The position numbers and the translations under genes are program-made. From Blasia pusilla (taxonomy: Eukaryota > Marchantiophyta > Marchantiopsida > Blasiales), in NCBI GenBank assembly GCA_050084515.1, contig CM114271.1:4588001-4652000 (forward strand): DNA of 64,000 bases, given 5' to 3'. This document shows positions 1 to 12,895 of the stretch, one piece after another (positions within the stretch are counted from its first letter, which is position 1; the number at the start of each line of letters is the position of its first letter). The notes under the pieces are model-generated. The model was not told where the DNA came from, did not search any database, and saw only the letters and a list, made by a program, of their open reading frames with translations.

Positions 1-3000
1 GGATATGACTAACAATGTATACATGCATGAAAATTATGATATTATACATGAGAAGATAACTCCCAAGAGCTATGTTTCTCACATTAATCCTAGGAATCAC
101 TTTTTTTTATTAGGTTTAATAAGAGCTAGGACATTAGAGTCAAGACTTGTCCATCCCCTCATGACAAAGGATGGACATGGCTTAACGACATTATATATCA
201 TTGAAATTGAATTAGCCTTGTTTTTGGTTTTTAGGATTTTTGATATGATCTTGATGTAAATGTATGAGGGTGTTTACTATTTATGTGTATATAAATATTT
301 TCATATTATAGAAAGATTAACACTATGTGTGATATAGATGTGACAAATGCTATAAATCTTGTAGCAATGTGTATGTTGCATGTGCACACCATTTCTTTTA
401 TTTTTCATAAAAATTAATTCATTTCTTCTCCCCTATTCCCTCTTCCCTTTCCAATTACAGATTAAATATTTAATTTTACTTTCTCTTTTTAAAACTTGAT
501 CCATGATCTTTGGAGGGACTATGAAGGGATGGAGATACCCAATTGGCGAGGGGAGGATTGAATGTGAGACGCATAGAAAGAGAATAGGTAGAAATACTTT
601 CCAATCCTTCAAAGAGTAGATGTGTGGAGAGGATTGATGATAAGATGGATGGGATGGGATAAGTAAGACGCCCACAAGGAGGGACCCTTCTCCTCTCTCT
701 AAGGTGGGATGAGACTCATGTCATTATGGAGGATGGCTTGGGGAGAATGGAGTTTTGAGAGACCAAAAAGTGGATAGGCATTCGAGTGAGGATTCCAATG
801 CCTCACGCATAATACATGCACAAAAAGACTAGTTTCAAGCATCGACTAATCATGTTGTACACAAAATTCTTCTTCTACTGCCTGTAGAGGGGAATTTTTT
901 TTTCTCGCTGCCCGGTTGCCCCATGTCAAGTAAAGAGGTGTTTGCAAATCAAAAAGGCATCTATATACATAATATAGATGTATGTATATATCCATCATTC
1001 AAAATGGAGTAATTACAACCCCTACAATAGTTCGAACCCCTAGTGCAGGCTGAAAAATACAAATTATTTTGCACCTTCCTCAACCCTTGGATGACATTTG
1101 ATGTGAATTTCTAGTCGTCCAATTGATTTTTTTCCTTTCATAGACAATTAGTATTAATTAATTTCCCTTTATTAGTATTAATTAGTCCCTCCTCCGTTCT
1201 TCTCCACGCCGTGCCATGTTAATTCCACTTTGAAACCTGAAGCGCCTTAAGTGTGTTGCCTTTGTGCAAGTGTGTTCTTCCTGCAGCTCATGTTAATCTC
1301 CCATAATTTCTTTCCGCCGTGTTAGGATTAGTCTTGTCCGAACCCTCCTCCGGAACCTCTTTAATAATCCACACCGGGCCCCATACTGGTTATGTTAGAA
1401 TTCATTAAATTATAACCTAATATTAATTATTAATTAATAAAAAATAAGTAATATTAATTAATTAGAAACTTTCTGTCCCATAGGCACTCACGGCTGGGTG
1501 GACAAATCTAGTAAAATATGAGCACACGGATTATGTTTATTCGAGGAAAAGAAAAACTAAATAAACTAAATCATAAGGAAAATCCATCCTGAATTTTTTT
1601 ATAAAAAAGCTCGAAAAGTGAAGCCACAACTACAACTGGCTTCACTCTTTTTTTTGAACTGGAATAGGGTTCTCCATCCCTCTCGAACGGCGAACGGTTG
1701 TTGTATCTTCTATATAAAGGCAAATCCAGTAGAGAATCTCGCGATCATCCTCTTGAGGTCATGAAAGGAAAATAAAGGAAATACATGCTTCCGTCCAGCT
1801 GAAGTCGTTGCCATGTTAGATCACTCAACTGTTTCAAGAAGCTGTCCGTGGCTGTCACTGTGACGTCCGGATGAAGGGATCTACGCTGCACCGCCTTCGT
1901 TCATTCCTTCCTTCCTTCATGCATTCATGTGTGCTTGAGCGCCGGCGTAGATCCCGGGCACATGCGACGGTGTCGTGCTTACCGAGCAGCCAAAGACAAA
2001 ACAAAACATGCTGGCGTGGCCGACGACGAGGATCCTACTCGGCCTCCATATCGCCATATCCAGCACGACGGAAGCACAGCAACAATCTTAATGGGGGATT
2101 TGGGTGAACTCACCGACTTCTTCCTGCCGTTTCCGTTTCAGTCGATGGGGGAGTTGGGAAAGTAACGGATCTAGACGGTAAGACGGTAAGTAGAACGTCT
2201 CTTTTCCATGAATGGATTCATCGTCGCACGCAGGAGACAAATGCGGCAAATCTTCGGGATGTCGAGCCTCCTTAAAGGTGAGGAAGTGAGGAGTAGTGTG
2301 AGAAATTGAGAATTGAGGGCGGAAACTGTCACTGATCAGTACGACGTTGGTGGATTAAATCTGCTTTGAACATTTCTGCGTAACTACTTTCTCCGGTTAC
2401 GCGCGCAGACGCAAGGCGTAATTCGCATGCAAATGCTACAATGGCTAGATTACGATTAAAATGAATGGCATGCTTATCGAAACGGTGGGGAGAGAAGGAC
2501 ATCAGTCTAAGCATGATTCCAAACAGTGTGATCCGACATTACAACCTGGCATTCTTCTTCCTTTCTTTCTCACAGGCTAGCGAGCGGATAGACTAAACTT
2601 TCAAAGGGAAATCAAACGTCTTGTCAGCCGGGAAGGGGACTCCGGTCAGAGGCTTCTATAGGAACCAGGCTCTCGTTGAAGGACCCGGTCTCCTTGGGAA
2701 ACCGCGGTTCCCAGATGAATGAACTTAGTCCCAAATCGGATCGATGGATATTCGCGGTATCGAAAAATTTGTGTGCCACGATGAACTGCAGCAGGCTTGC
2801 AGCAGTCAGCTCATGTGTTTCGTGGACTCTAGTCTCAAGCTATTCCACCTGTCATCATAACTGTCCATCTCCTGAGTGTTTACATGTACTGTGTGTACCT
2901 CCGTTCATCAAAATTGCGTGTCTGCCTCTTTGGCGTATACGGGTGTTAGCCGGCTCTGACAAGGGAGAGGTAGATCTCCTACATTCTATTTAAGGCCTGT

Positions 3001-5151
3001 TTCAAGTCGACAGAACGATGAATCTTCTAGAAATTCAGTGACCAGGAACAACCTGAGTGAGATTTTCCCGGACGGAAGGAAGCCTTGGACTTTCTCACCG
3101 ACGAAAACTGTTACAAGCTTAGTTTGAAAATTTGCAGGAATGAATAAGGGACAGAGTGTAGGACAGCGGACTACATGACCAGACGATTTCCGAGATGAAA
3201 CATTCCCATCTGTTGTAAGAGGTAAGAGATGGACTCTGGAAATCCCTGCAGCTTGTCTCAGGGAGTCACCGTCACCTGTAGTGTTGGATCCTATCTGGAC
3301 TTTACCCATAAGGATCGCTCCTTTGAAGCGCAATGTCCACTTCCGATGGGGACATGTAATAAATTTTCGGGAGGTGTCATAAGAACTAGGACACATACTG
3401 ACCTCGATTCAAGGTGCTTCATTCACAAACTGCGTTGAATTGTATCTGTATAGTAGCACGGTTATGTCCACTATGTCCACGTTGGACTCCATCACTGACG
3501 GTGAAGACGATGCGATTAGATGGTGAGAGTCAAACCACTGCAGTACCACACTGTGTGGACAATGCGATTAGAGCGTGAGAGCCAAACCACTGCAGTACCA
3601 CACTTTGTGCTGATGATGAAGGCGTCATGGAGAAAGTCGAGTGATGGGATGAACGTGGGAGGCCAAAACAGACCTTAATAGGCAAACAGTAGAAGGAGGC
3701 GGAGCGAAATTTCAGGCACTGTAGGAATAGCATCCGTCTCCGACGGCCACGAGCTCGAGGCATTGCGTTGATGTAAGCAACACGAAGATGTTTCTTGCTG
3801 TTTCTTGTTTGCCACTTGTACAGCTCACAAACCGGGCAAGATAACCAAACATATAATGCTGTCCGATAATCCCATAGCTGTGTTCATCGGAGTCATGCCA
3901 CAGATCGTTAGACTTTAACCAGAGGTATGCATTGCTTGTTTACCACCGATCCACTCTTCCAGTAAGATAAACGCTGCAACTGCAGGGTCTTCCTCTTGTA
4001 ACATGTTCAGCAAAACCTGGATGCTGCATGTTGCGCACATGATCTCACCATGTACGCAACACCGGTCCAACGCGCGTGACCAAGGGCCAAATGACGAATC
4101 AACTGCGTATTGCTACCGGTGTTACAAATAAAGCAAGAAGTTGACAAGTTAGTCTATCCATCAATAAACCATAAACATAATGATAACATGTAATTACTTT
4201 GTAGCAATCGGTCATCGACAAAATCCACCATTCCGTCTGCGCTGTCTTTCCCTTTGGCTTTTAATTGGTTAAAACGAGGGCTTCCCCATCCTAGTACGGC
4301 GTCGTTCCCCATATTCTTTCATTCCTGTCCCGTTCTTCTCACAACAGTCAATCATAGCAGTAGTTGAAGTTTCCCTTTCTAGCGGAGCTCCTTCTTCTGT
4401 ACCTCGCCGAAATGGCCGTTTCCAAGGGCAGACGTTACAAGTCTCATCTCACGAATCCCTCCCTCCCTCCCTCGAGCGAACTCTCAGGCATATCTGTCCA
4501 TCAGGCACTCCACATGAGCGCAGAATTCTCGCCTTGCAATCTGTCGCAGACGCTTGTGATTCCAGCTCATATCCTCCGCCCTCTCTCCACAAACACATGG
4601 GCGAGATGGAGTTCGCGCTTGACCCTCGAGCCTTCGCCCACCCGACCTACACTGTGACGTAATACGTGTTTCTTATAAGAACACTCCAGCCACTTGAGCG
4701 TTTCATCCGATCTGCGGACAAGAACCATGGAATGGCGGGAGGCGACGGAATCTTGTTTCGCCGTTCATCCTCCGTTCATCCCCCGATCATCGTATATCGC
4801 TTAACATCCGAGGGCACTCGAATTTTTATTTTATTTTATTGAGCCGTTCATTTGTGGTATGTTTCAAGTATTTAATGTGAGGTTTATATACTAGGGAGGT
4901 TTAAATTATAATTTTAGAAGTAAATTGATATTAGTATCAATGATAGTATTAGGTAGATGGGAAGCTGGTTTATATGATATCCCATACCTCTCATAATTTT
5001 AAATCGATTTAGAGTGATCCTATTGGCTCAAAGGGCTCGATTTAGAGATTCCATTGGTTGAAAATGCCGACGGTTGAAAGGGCACTCTCCAATAATAAAA
5101 TAGATTTGAATAGATATAAATATTGATTAAAGAAGTGGATTAACGTTCAAG
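1..5151. other. No supportable gene; AT-rich to mixed intergenic DNA
   Basis: I see no reading frame here with recognisable domains. The open frames near 1.87-2.17, 2.68-3.44 and 4.36-4.66 kb are short, overlap on both strands and lack any conserved motif or coherent splice pattern. Composition changes from AT-rich (1-1.6 kb) to mixed (1.7-4.8 kb), so an unrecognised non-coding transcript or decayed gene in the mixed part is possible, but nothing in the sequence proves one. Confidence 0.5.
3511..3614. repeat. Imperfect tandem duplication, period 52 bp
   Basis: Two adjacent copies begin with tgcgattaga at 3511 and 3563 and share the run caaaccactgcagtaccaca. They differ at a few bases only. 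It lies in otherwise unannotated DNA and no function is evident. Confidence 0.8.
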
Positions 5152-5591
5152 ATTGCACATTGACAAAGTCCGTGTCCGTAGACATGTCCAAGTTCGTGCA
5201 GGCCCTGATATCCACGACCCGCTCCCGAGCCCGTAACCTAGATCCAAGCTAACCGAGCTTGCACCCATTTTGTTAACCCCACGCGGCCCGCAGCAAGCCT
5301 GCATGGTGGGATAGGCCCCTATTGGGCAGACTCAAGCCCAGGCAGGGTCCTGAACCTCGAGCCTGCCCTACGCGGGCGTGATGCCCACCGTTCAAGGGCC
5401 CTATGCAGGCTCAGTTGAGGGCCATGTGCATGCTTTAGCCCACCCAATGGGGGCCCAACCTGCCATGCGAGCCTGCTCTAGGCCGCGCGCGGGCCACAAA
5501 ATGGGCCCGGCTCGGGTGGGAGCAAGGGACCCATTGGGCATGTATGTGGACATATCAGTCCCATGGACAAACTTGTCCCTTTCCGTGCAAT
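5152..5591. mobile_element. MITE-like element with degenerate terminal inverted repeats
   Basis: The left end starts attgcac and continues through gacaaagtccgtgtccg to acatgtcca. The reverse complement of the right end starts attgcac and runs through gggacaagtttgtcca to atatgtcca, giving imperfect inverted repeats of about 40 bp. The interior is strikingly GC-rich compared with the AT-rich flanks. No transposase is encoded. Its ends resemble those of the element at 30277-30692, so the two may be one non-autonomous family. No clear target-site duplication is visible. Confidence 0.45.
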
Positions 5592-6625
5592 TTTGAAAAG
5601 GTTTGAATCCAAAATTCACAAATAGAGAGAGTAAGAGATTTGGTTCCCAATAGCTATGCCATAAAGTGAAACTAGTTGGCATCAAAGAAGTTGAAATAAC
5701 CCTATTCAATAACATCCTCCATCTACAATATGAAGAGAGGATGCTTCTTGATTATCAAGAGCTTACTTGCTTAACCCATGGCATTTACGCACCATGACTA
5801 TATTTCATGACGAAAAAAATATTTTAGAGGAAGTGTGCCTATGTAAGATAACCACTCATTCCATGCTTAACACATCATTTATACTAGTATTAGTGGAAAA
5901 CAAAAACAATCCCTAATCATCCCTTTTTGCAATTTCATTAACTGCAAATATAGGAATGAAGCCATCTTATAGTGGAAATCTTTTCCAACACCAAGGTACT
6001 CAATGGTGCTCCACTAGTGTGTCGTGATCACATAATCTCACCTTTCAATTCCTTGTGCAAATTTTAATTCACACATACACCTAATTGTTTGCTAATATTT
6101 TCAATCTACTTATATCCCACGTGGTGCGACAATTATAATTTTTTCAATATCTAATTATAAGTTACCCGTGTTGGATTAGGCTAACAATAGCGTGTTTTAC
6201 TTATGTTGTTGGCACTCCGTGGCTGCTGGTTGTATCAATTTCGGGACCTAAGTAAGCACGTAATAGTATTTTTGTGCCCATATCATGCACTAGGTCTTAG
6301 AGCAAAGGGACCAAGAGAAGTAAGCTATCTCCAACATATCTTTTTTTCAAAACATACCATGCATGAACATATCACGTTCGTGCATTGCACTAGACTTACA
6401 TATTGAAAAGGATTTAGTATTAATAATATTCTTTTGAATCTCTTCACTTATCAAGAAAGTTCCTATAGCATAAAATTGAAAACGTGGAAAGGCACACCCA
6501 TTCTATTTTCATGAGATCTCTTTAAAATATTCTTTTTTTCTATATTAAATTTCTTACATATGCTTTATTATCCTTGCAATGAGAGTCGCCATGTTCAATT
6601 GCTTAAATTTATTTCACCATATTTT

Positions 6626-6679
<54 letters not shown>

Positions 6680-8479
6680 CACTTTTAAATTAATTCTACA
6701 CCTCAATTAGAATTGAAATAACCCAACTCTTAAATAATTTCACTCCTTCATAAAAGTTCAAAGAATACCTACTCCTCCCCTTCCACACTTCCCACCAAAA
6801 TAACATCCTCTACCTAAATTTTTAGTTAATTTTAATTAATTAAATAATTTCCATTTCCTTATCCCATTCAAATTCATTTTCCTTTCCCAAAATATCAAAA
6901 TTAAATAACTTGATTTTATTTTTTAAATCATATTTTTCATTTAAAATTTTAATAGAATTTCCATTTTCTTAAACCTTAGAAGAGTAATAAAATTCCACTC
7001 TTCTAAGTAATTCCACTTCTCAATTAAAATTTCATTGATATCCTATTCTCCTAAATAATTCAACCCTTCCGTAAAATTTAAAGAATATTTACTCCTCCGT
7101 GAAAATTCATTTTCCCTTCCCATAAAATATGAATTTATGGAAATTTTGAAAATATAGAAAAAAATTGAATTTTTTTCTTCAATATCTGAAATGAGTTTCT
7201 TCAAGCTATAAAGAATTAATACTTCTTGCATTTAGCAAATTAATGCATTTTTTTGAATAATTTCTAAAATAAGCACTAGTTCAACTAGAGTGAATGCTAA
7301 ATGATACACTAAGGTATCCTCTCTTTATAGTATGGATGCTATTAAGTAATTCAAGCGATGATTTAAGGTTTCGCACTCTAAATTACTACAAATTGTAACT
7401 CATTTAATCAAATCCATAAAATTATAGGAAAAAAAGGGACACACTTAAAGTAGATACAACAAATAAAAATAATTAATAATGGGTAATTTTAATTTTCCAT
7501 GATTGATGTGCCCAATTAACCCCCTAAGGCATCCCAAATGGACACTCACAATTACTTTTCTTCCCACCCTCAAAGGGTGGGAGGGGTGTTTACTAATTAT
7601 TTTCTCTCTCAATAATCTAAGATATAAAAACACTACTTTTGAGGGAAAAATAATTACAAAAAATGCGCGAACTTGTCTGCATATCGTATCGGCTTCATAG
7701 GCCAGAATTACCGTTTCCGGCTGGAAAAAGAAACTCCCGAACTCTACACAAAACATGAACTTGAAAGATAAATGACCTCACAATACTCGTGGACGATGAA
7801 GGAATAAGTGTGACTGAAAAGATGCGCCGCATCTTTCCCTTATATATATATATATGATCTTTTGATTGGGCCGTTACGCAGAAATACTACACTTGATTTA
7901 GAGATTTGTAGGTACCTTCCATTTAATTGCCTTAAATTAAATTCTGTATTTTCTCCTGTCAAGTGACAAAAATAGCTTCAGGTTGATGGACGACTAGAGG
8001 CTTCGTCCTACGGCGGTCTAGTATGGCGGACGTAATCTGTACCCTCTGGCCTACGTCTTTCTGTGCGCGTGCGTGTTGCGGACACCCCTTTGGACGGAGA
8101 ATATAGCTTTAGCGGATGGAAAGCTTAACTTTCCATCCGCCATCTTCGCCAGCGCACAGGCGCGAGGAAACGTGAATTCAAGTTTGAACGGTGCAGATTA
8201 CGCGAGGAGGCTGAGCGGACGATCGATCGATCGAGTGCCCCGGGGCTCAGAAGACCCGGTCCCGTCGTCCAACCGTGCCGCGGGGAAAGCCACGTAGAGC
8301 GGTCGGTGGGTCCCATCAAGCGGCGGCGCAGCCTCGCTCGCTTCGTCGCTCTCGTTTCGGGCCACAGTGTGTATCTTTCTAAAGATGCAATCCTTTCTGG
8401 AGCTCCGCGGGCAAGACAGACGATTTGAGTTCTGGCCTTTTCGCGAGTTTGTTTTCTGGACCTGCGTTTTCCCAAGTCC
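5592..8479. other. No supportable gene; AT-rich spacer
   Basis: This stretch is AT-rich, with a compound microsatellite, poly-pyrimidine runs and repeated aattaa motifs between 6.7 and 7.4 kb. Composition becomes GC-richer after about 7.98 kb, approaching the gene at 9.67 kb. I find no domain-bearing frame on either strand. Confidence 0.5.
6629..6679. repeat. Compound microsatellite (TC)n(TA)n
   Basis: About 34 bp of TC dinucleotides run directly into about 17 bp of TA. Confidence 0.95.
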
Positions 8480-9261
8480 AGAAGTTCAGCAGAAGTGGGA
8501 GACGATCCGCATAGTGCGCATAGTGAGTGAGTGAGTGAGTGATATGCGTGGTCGTCCAGTTATTAGTGCTGTGAGGATCTGTAGCAGGAAAGGCTCGTCG
8601 TCGGTTGGGAGAAAGGCTGGAGGAGGAGGAGGAGTGGTGGTGGTGTTTGAATTCACTCGTTGCAAAATGATGAAGTGCGCAATCCCATGAAGAAAGTGGA
8701 GGGAAGAAGAGTCGCAGTCTGGTGATGAATGAAGCGTTGCAGTGGCAACATACGAGTGTGAACTTGCGAAGGAAGTAGTCCTTTCATTTAATGGGAGAAT
8801 CTGGCCACGGCGATGGCGTCATTGCGTCAGTGAAATTCTCGTATTGATTGATTGCTGACGATACGTGTACGTACGTCACACCGGCTCGGACGTGGATTCG
8901 TGGAAGAGAGAGATTACAGCGGCGGGGACCGAGTGGATCAGAGCCTACCTCATCAGCAGGGGGATCATCCATCGCTTTACGACCGTAACAGTTCGACTTC
9001 TTTTGATTTGAATGAATGCAAATTGCGAGCGAAATCGCCTTTCCGTGATCCTGAAGATTTTCGTTTCGGACTAAGAACACCCGATTCGGCGGGTGTGGGA
9101 GGATTGTAGCCAACCCCCTGCACATTAATTGTGTGCAGATAAAGCTGTGAGCTACAGTTTACGATTCAGTGGGAGGACCGCGAGGACAATTTTTGGAGCG
9201 CCTTATAAATTAGCTTTCTTCTCCCACTGCTTCGGATCTTCCCGTCTTTTCAATTTGAGGG

Positions 9262-9298
<37 letters not shown>

Positions 9299-9667
9299 TC
9301 AGCGTTTGGCCGGGGAAGTTGCGATTGAGACTGCGGGGGGATCATGTCTGGTCTCCTTACATTCCAGCCGCAGGAGCTTCGAGATGGTGAATCGCTCAGG
9401 TGTAAGATGGAAAGATTCTCTGTGACTTGGGACTCCGGGAAGGTGTTCACATGAACTCACGTTCTGATCGAGGAGCAGCATACGAAGTGCCAAATCATAC
9501 TCTGGAAACTCGTAAGCACGCGGGCCACTATCGCGACGAGCCTCCGGAGTTGTCATCACCAAAAACTAGAATCGGATACTATAAGTTCCATTTGTTCACT
9601 GTATCTAATCAATCGCTGACGGAAATTTTCGACAAGCGCTGCATTGTACTATTTCTTGTCAGCAATC
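8480..9667 (+). promoter_or_regulatory. Probable promoter and 5' leader of the 9.67-kb gene
   Basis: This GC-balanced segment precedes the coding region at 9668. It holds a (GTGA)5 run at about 8523-8542 and a (GA)15 tract at about 9264-9293. GA tracts near plant transcription starts are known binding sites for BBR/BPC GAGA-binding proteins, so a regulatory or leader role is plausible; that is inference. No TATA box or transcription start can be assigned confidently. Several short upstream ATG frames exist (for example from 8852 and 9129), so a long leader would contain uORFs. Confidence 0.35.
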
Positions 9668-11257
9668 ATGCCGCGCAGCGCCAGCTACGTCCGCCTGCGG
9701 GGATCCGAGTCGAACAAGCTCGAAGAGCAAGAGCTAGAAGACTACGAAGAAGCGGGGATCCGCACTGCGAACCAAGATCTGGAGCTCGAAGAAACCGATC
9801 GTCATGGATCGCCACCACCACTAGAGCAGAGCTACCCAAACTCCATCCACGAGCAAGAGCAGAAGCAGCTTGAGGACGTGAACGTCTCCAAAGGCCTTGC
9901 GCACGATCAGGAGCGTTCGTTGTCGCAGCAGAATCACAACCATGAGACAGGCATTGTTTCGAACACGGCCGTCAACACGAAGGTTGAGATCAAGCAAGAT
10001 GTCCGGCTCGACCAGCTCAAGCGAGTACCTTCTTTCCGAGATAACAGTGGTGTCGGGCCGAAATTGGGAAAGTCTCAGAGCGGTCGCTGGCTGGGAAGTA
10101 GTCCCGCAACAGAAGAGAGAACGCCGTGGAGAACGCTGAGCGGAAGGTGGAAGGGCTCAGTTGACGAGCAGTGGAAGAGAAGCACAAGCAGTCCTCTCTC
10201 AGGTAGAGGTAGTCCCGCTCCGGAGGACACAGCGGCTGCGAATGCCATGGGCCAGTGGGCAGCTTCCATTCAGAAAGTCAATTCCTATCGAGAGAGTCTG
10301 CAGCAGCAACAGCAGAAGCAGCAGCAACAACAACAGCCACAACAGCAGGTAGGATCTCAGGAAACAAAGGAGGATCAATCCGGCACAAGCACATTGCATC
10401 CAGCATGCCAAGAACCTCAAGAAACTCCAGTTGTTTCTCAGCGATTTCAGCGGGTTCCAACGAAGAGGTTCGAAAGAGAGACCTCGGGCACCGACTCCCC
10501 GACTCGTGCAGTTCATCCTCCAACGGTGCCCCGACCCGCTCACATCATGCAGTCGCAGAGGAGTTTCTCCATGAGAGAAACCCCGACGCCACGCGCAGAT
10601 AATTTGCCTACCGAGCAGGCTCCTCGACGCAAATCAAGTGCTACCGCGATGAAGCCAAGGGTGAGCTTCTCCGAAGTACACGCCTCCATTGAACCCCTGG
10701 CCGACCACAGTGCAAATGGAGACTCAGGAGCGCGAGTCCACGAAAAATGGCGAGAAAGCCCTGCCGCTGTCCGTCAGGCGAAGCAGATCAACAAATTCCA
10801 ACTCCCGTCCCTGCCCTACAATTACGAGCAGCCGGGATTCGTGGAACGCAAGTCTGTCGAGGGCTGCGGCAGATCCTACAGCAACGGAGGAGGATTTCGC
10901 ACTTTCCGTGAGGAAAGCTCTCGCCAGCCACCGATGACGAGAACCTTCTCCATGGCAGAACGCGGCTCCACCTACAGAAGAATGATGAGGACCTTCACCT
11001 TCGGCACTCCAAAGCTCGTGCAGCCGCTCGTCATGGAGTGTGTTACCTGCGGACGAGGCCTGGGCATCGTCGTCAAAGGCATTCCCGACACCGACACCAC
11101 CTGCCCGACTTGCAAGTCCGGATCCAACTGTGGTCGGGTTTGGAGCAACTTCCCCGAGAGAACCACCACCCGATCCCAATCCACCGGGGAAAATGGCAGG
11201 AAGACGAGTATTCTGGATTACTGCCGCAAGCTGTTTGGCCTCACCAAGAGATATTGA
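9668..11257 (+). CDS. Low-complexity protein with C-terminal CxxC/CxxC knuckle, function unknown
   Basis: A single uninterrupted frame encodes 529 residues from the ATG at 9668; the frame stays open a little upstream but without another ATG. I do not recognise the family. In order, the protein shows an acidic N-terminal stretch, a Ser/Arg/Trp-rich region with repeated SGRW motifs, a polyglutamine tract (coded mostly by CAG and CAA) near residues 215-235, a basic patch followed by KPRVSF, and two similar TRTFSMAERGS / MRTFTFGTPK segments. Near the C-terminus come the pairs CVTC and CPTC separated by 17 residues, a probable zinc knuckle, then a basic tail ending GLTKRY. KPRVSF fits the RVxF docking motif of protein phosphatase 1, but that motif is short. 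Most of the chain is probably disordered. Balanced codon use, a length of 529 codons without a stop and a structured C-terminus support a real gene; the lack of an intron is compatible with that. Confidence 0.75.
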   Translation: MPRSASYVRLRGSESNKLEEQELEDYEEAGIRTANQDLELEETDRHGSPPPLEQSYPNSIHEQEQKQLEDVNVSKGLAHDQERSLSQQNHNHETGIVSNTAVNTKVEIKQDVRLDQLKRVPSFRDNSGVGPKLGKSQSGRWLGSSPATEERTPWRTLSGRWKGSVDEQWKRSTSSPLSGRGSPAPEDTAAANAMGQWAASIQKVNSYRESLQQQQQKQQQQQQPQQQVGSQETKEDQSGTSTLHPACQEPQETPVVSQRFQRVPTKRFERETSGTDSPTRAVHPPTVPRPAHIMQSQRSFSMRETPTPRADNLPTEQAPRRKSSATAMKPRVSFSEVHASIEPLADHSANGDSGARVHEKWRESPAAVRQAKQINKFQLPSLPYNYEQPGFVERKSVEGCGRSYSNGGGFRTFREESSRQPPMTRTFSMAERGSTYRRMMRTFTFGTPKLVQPLVMECVTCGRGLGIVVKGIPDTDTTCPTCKSGSNCGRVWSNFPERTTTRSQSTGENGRKTSILDYCRKLFGLTKRY

Positions 11258-12864
11258 AGCAAGTGGCCCATGGTTGGCCATTGCGTAGACAGGATCATAT
11301 TCATAGGTCAGCTCGTTTGAACTCTTTGATTTCTTTGAAGACTGGTAGAATTGCGTTATTCCAGCCAGCTCCATTCTGAGATGACTGATCATGCATGCGT
11401 TTGTGCGTGCGAGCGATCGAGCTGAATTGGAAGTATTAGGGAGACGGGCAACAGTAACCAGAAGATGGTTGTTGCGCGGTAGAAAAAACTTGTTGATGAG
11501 TGTCTAGGAAACGATCTACTTGCCTGGGGTTGTGAAATGATGATGTATATACAGATGATGGAGCGGAGTTTAAAAGATCATTTTTTTTGACCTGACTACC
11601 GTGTGTGGCTTCCAGTTAATCAACCGTGATGTGATGTGATGCTGCTGCCCTTCTTGGCATTCAATTTACATTTCTCTCGCCAGGACTCTCCATGATCGAT
11701 AATGTCTGAGCCTCTCGTCCATGGAGTCTGCCATAGTAGGATATACAAACACCTGCGCTCATTATCCTATCTTAGAGAATGCCGTCAGAAAGTGTTCCAA
11801 GTTCTTATGAAATTTGTGGACTGACTCAGAATTCAGGGAGTTGAATTTGAATCCATGTTATTTCAGTCCGAATCCACGCGCGATGCGTGACAGTTGCATG
11901 ATTTAAGTCTTTAAGTCTAAAGACTTTCGGCCATGATAGAAGCTGAGGCAACCTTGGATAGAAAATCCTCCGCAACTCGAAAAACATGAGTGGAATCGAT
12001 TGATTATAGGGTGTGCTGTAACTAGATAATTTAGCTCCTCCGTGCCGATTTCTCTCATCAATCAGAAGAACGGAGGCAAACATTCCTAGCATAGAGCTGT
12101 GGTAGTAGTACGCAAGAGGGAGATCGGTCTTGATCGGCCGCAAACCAATTTGCTAAGTCTGATGGGAGTGTTCTCCAAGGATGAAGGACATTTCTAAGGA
12201 CGAAACGTGAAAAACGGTCTGATCATTCCCTTCAAGTCGACGTCAACAAGCGATTGAAGTCAACAAAGAGGCAGAGTGAGTGCAATTCTCCTCCTCCGCT
12301 TACAATGGCGCAAGCTTACAACAGCTTCTCCTGGTGCCTTCAGAATTCCAGAATTTTTGTCTCGTGCTACGGCAAAACTAAACCCTCAACTTCAAGTCTT
12401 TGTACTGCCCGACAACGCCGTTTCATCTCGTGCAGTGAGTTTTCTTGAATTTGTAGAATGAAAGTGATGTCTCCTTTTTCGTCATAACTTCTGACGCATC
12501 TGTTACAGCGTTGTTCAGTGACAGCCACAGAGAAAACGCTGGAAGCGATGCGTCGTCAGGGACCTGTCTGCGCGGGCCTCGATGCATCTATCAAGAAAGT
12601 CGAAACGTGGAGAAATCCCTCAAACTCTACTCGGATCCTTCCTCGGTTTCCGAAGTCAATGCATCCGGAGGGTGACTGACGGAATGATATCCTGCCGCAG
12701 TAGAACGGCGACGATGGTCAGGAATTCATGGTGATTTCTAATCTGCTACAAAGAATCCTCAGTGCGCACTTCGCATCTCGACACCTCTAGCCGTGCCGCG
12801 GTACGCTGTCCCTTGCTGAGATTCTCACTTCTCATCTTTTATGGCGAGAGAGGTAGAGCACGTC

Positions 12865-12895
<31 letters not shown>

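Noticed and set aside
1871-2165. Two overlapping plus-strand frames with basic composition
   Set aside because: Overlapping frames of similar length and low motif content suggest chance open frames in GC-richer DNA.
12276-12461. Short frame resembling part of a fasciclin-type domain (NPQLQVFVLPDNAVSS)
   Set aside because: Too short, no start context, no second motif and no flanking exon; similarity is too weak to name.
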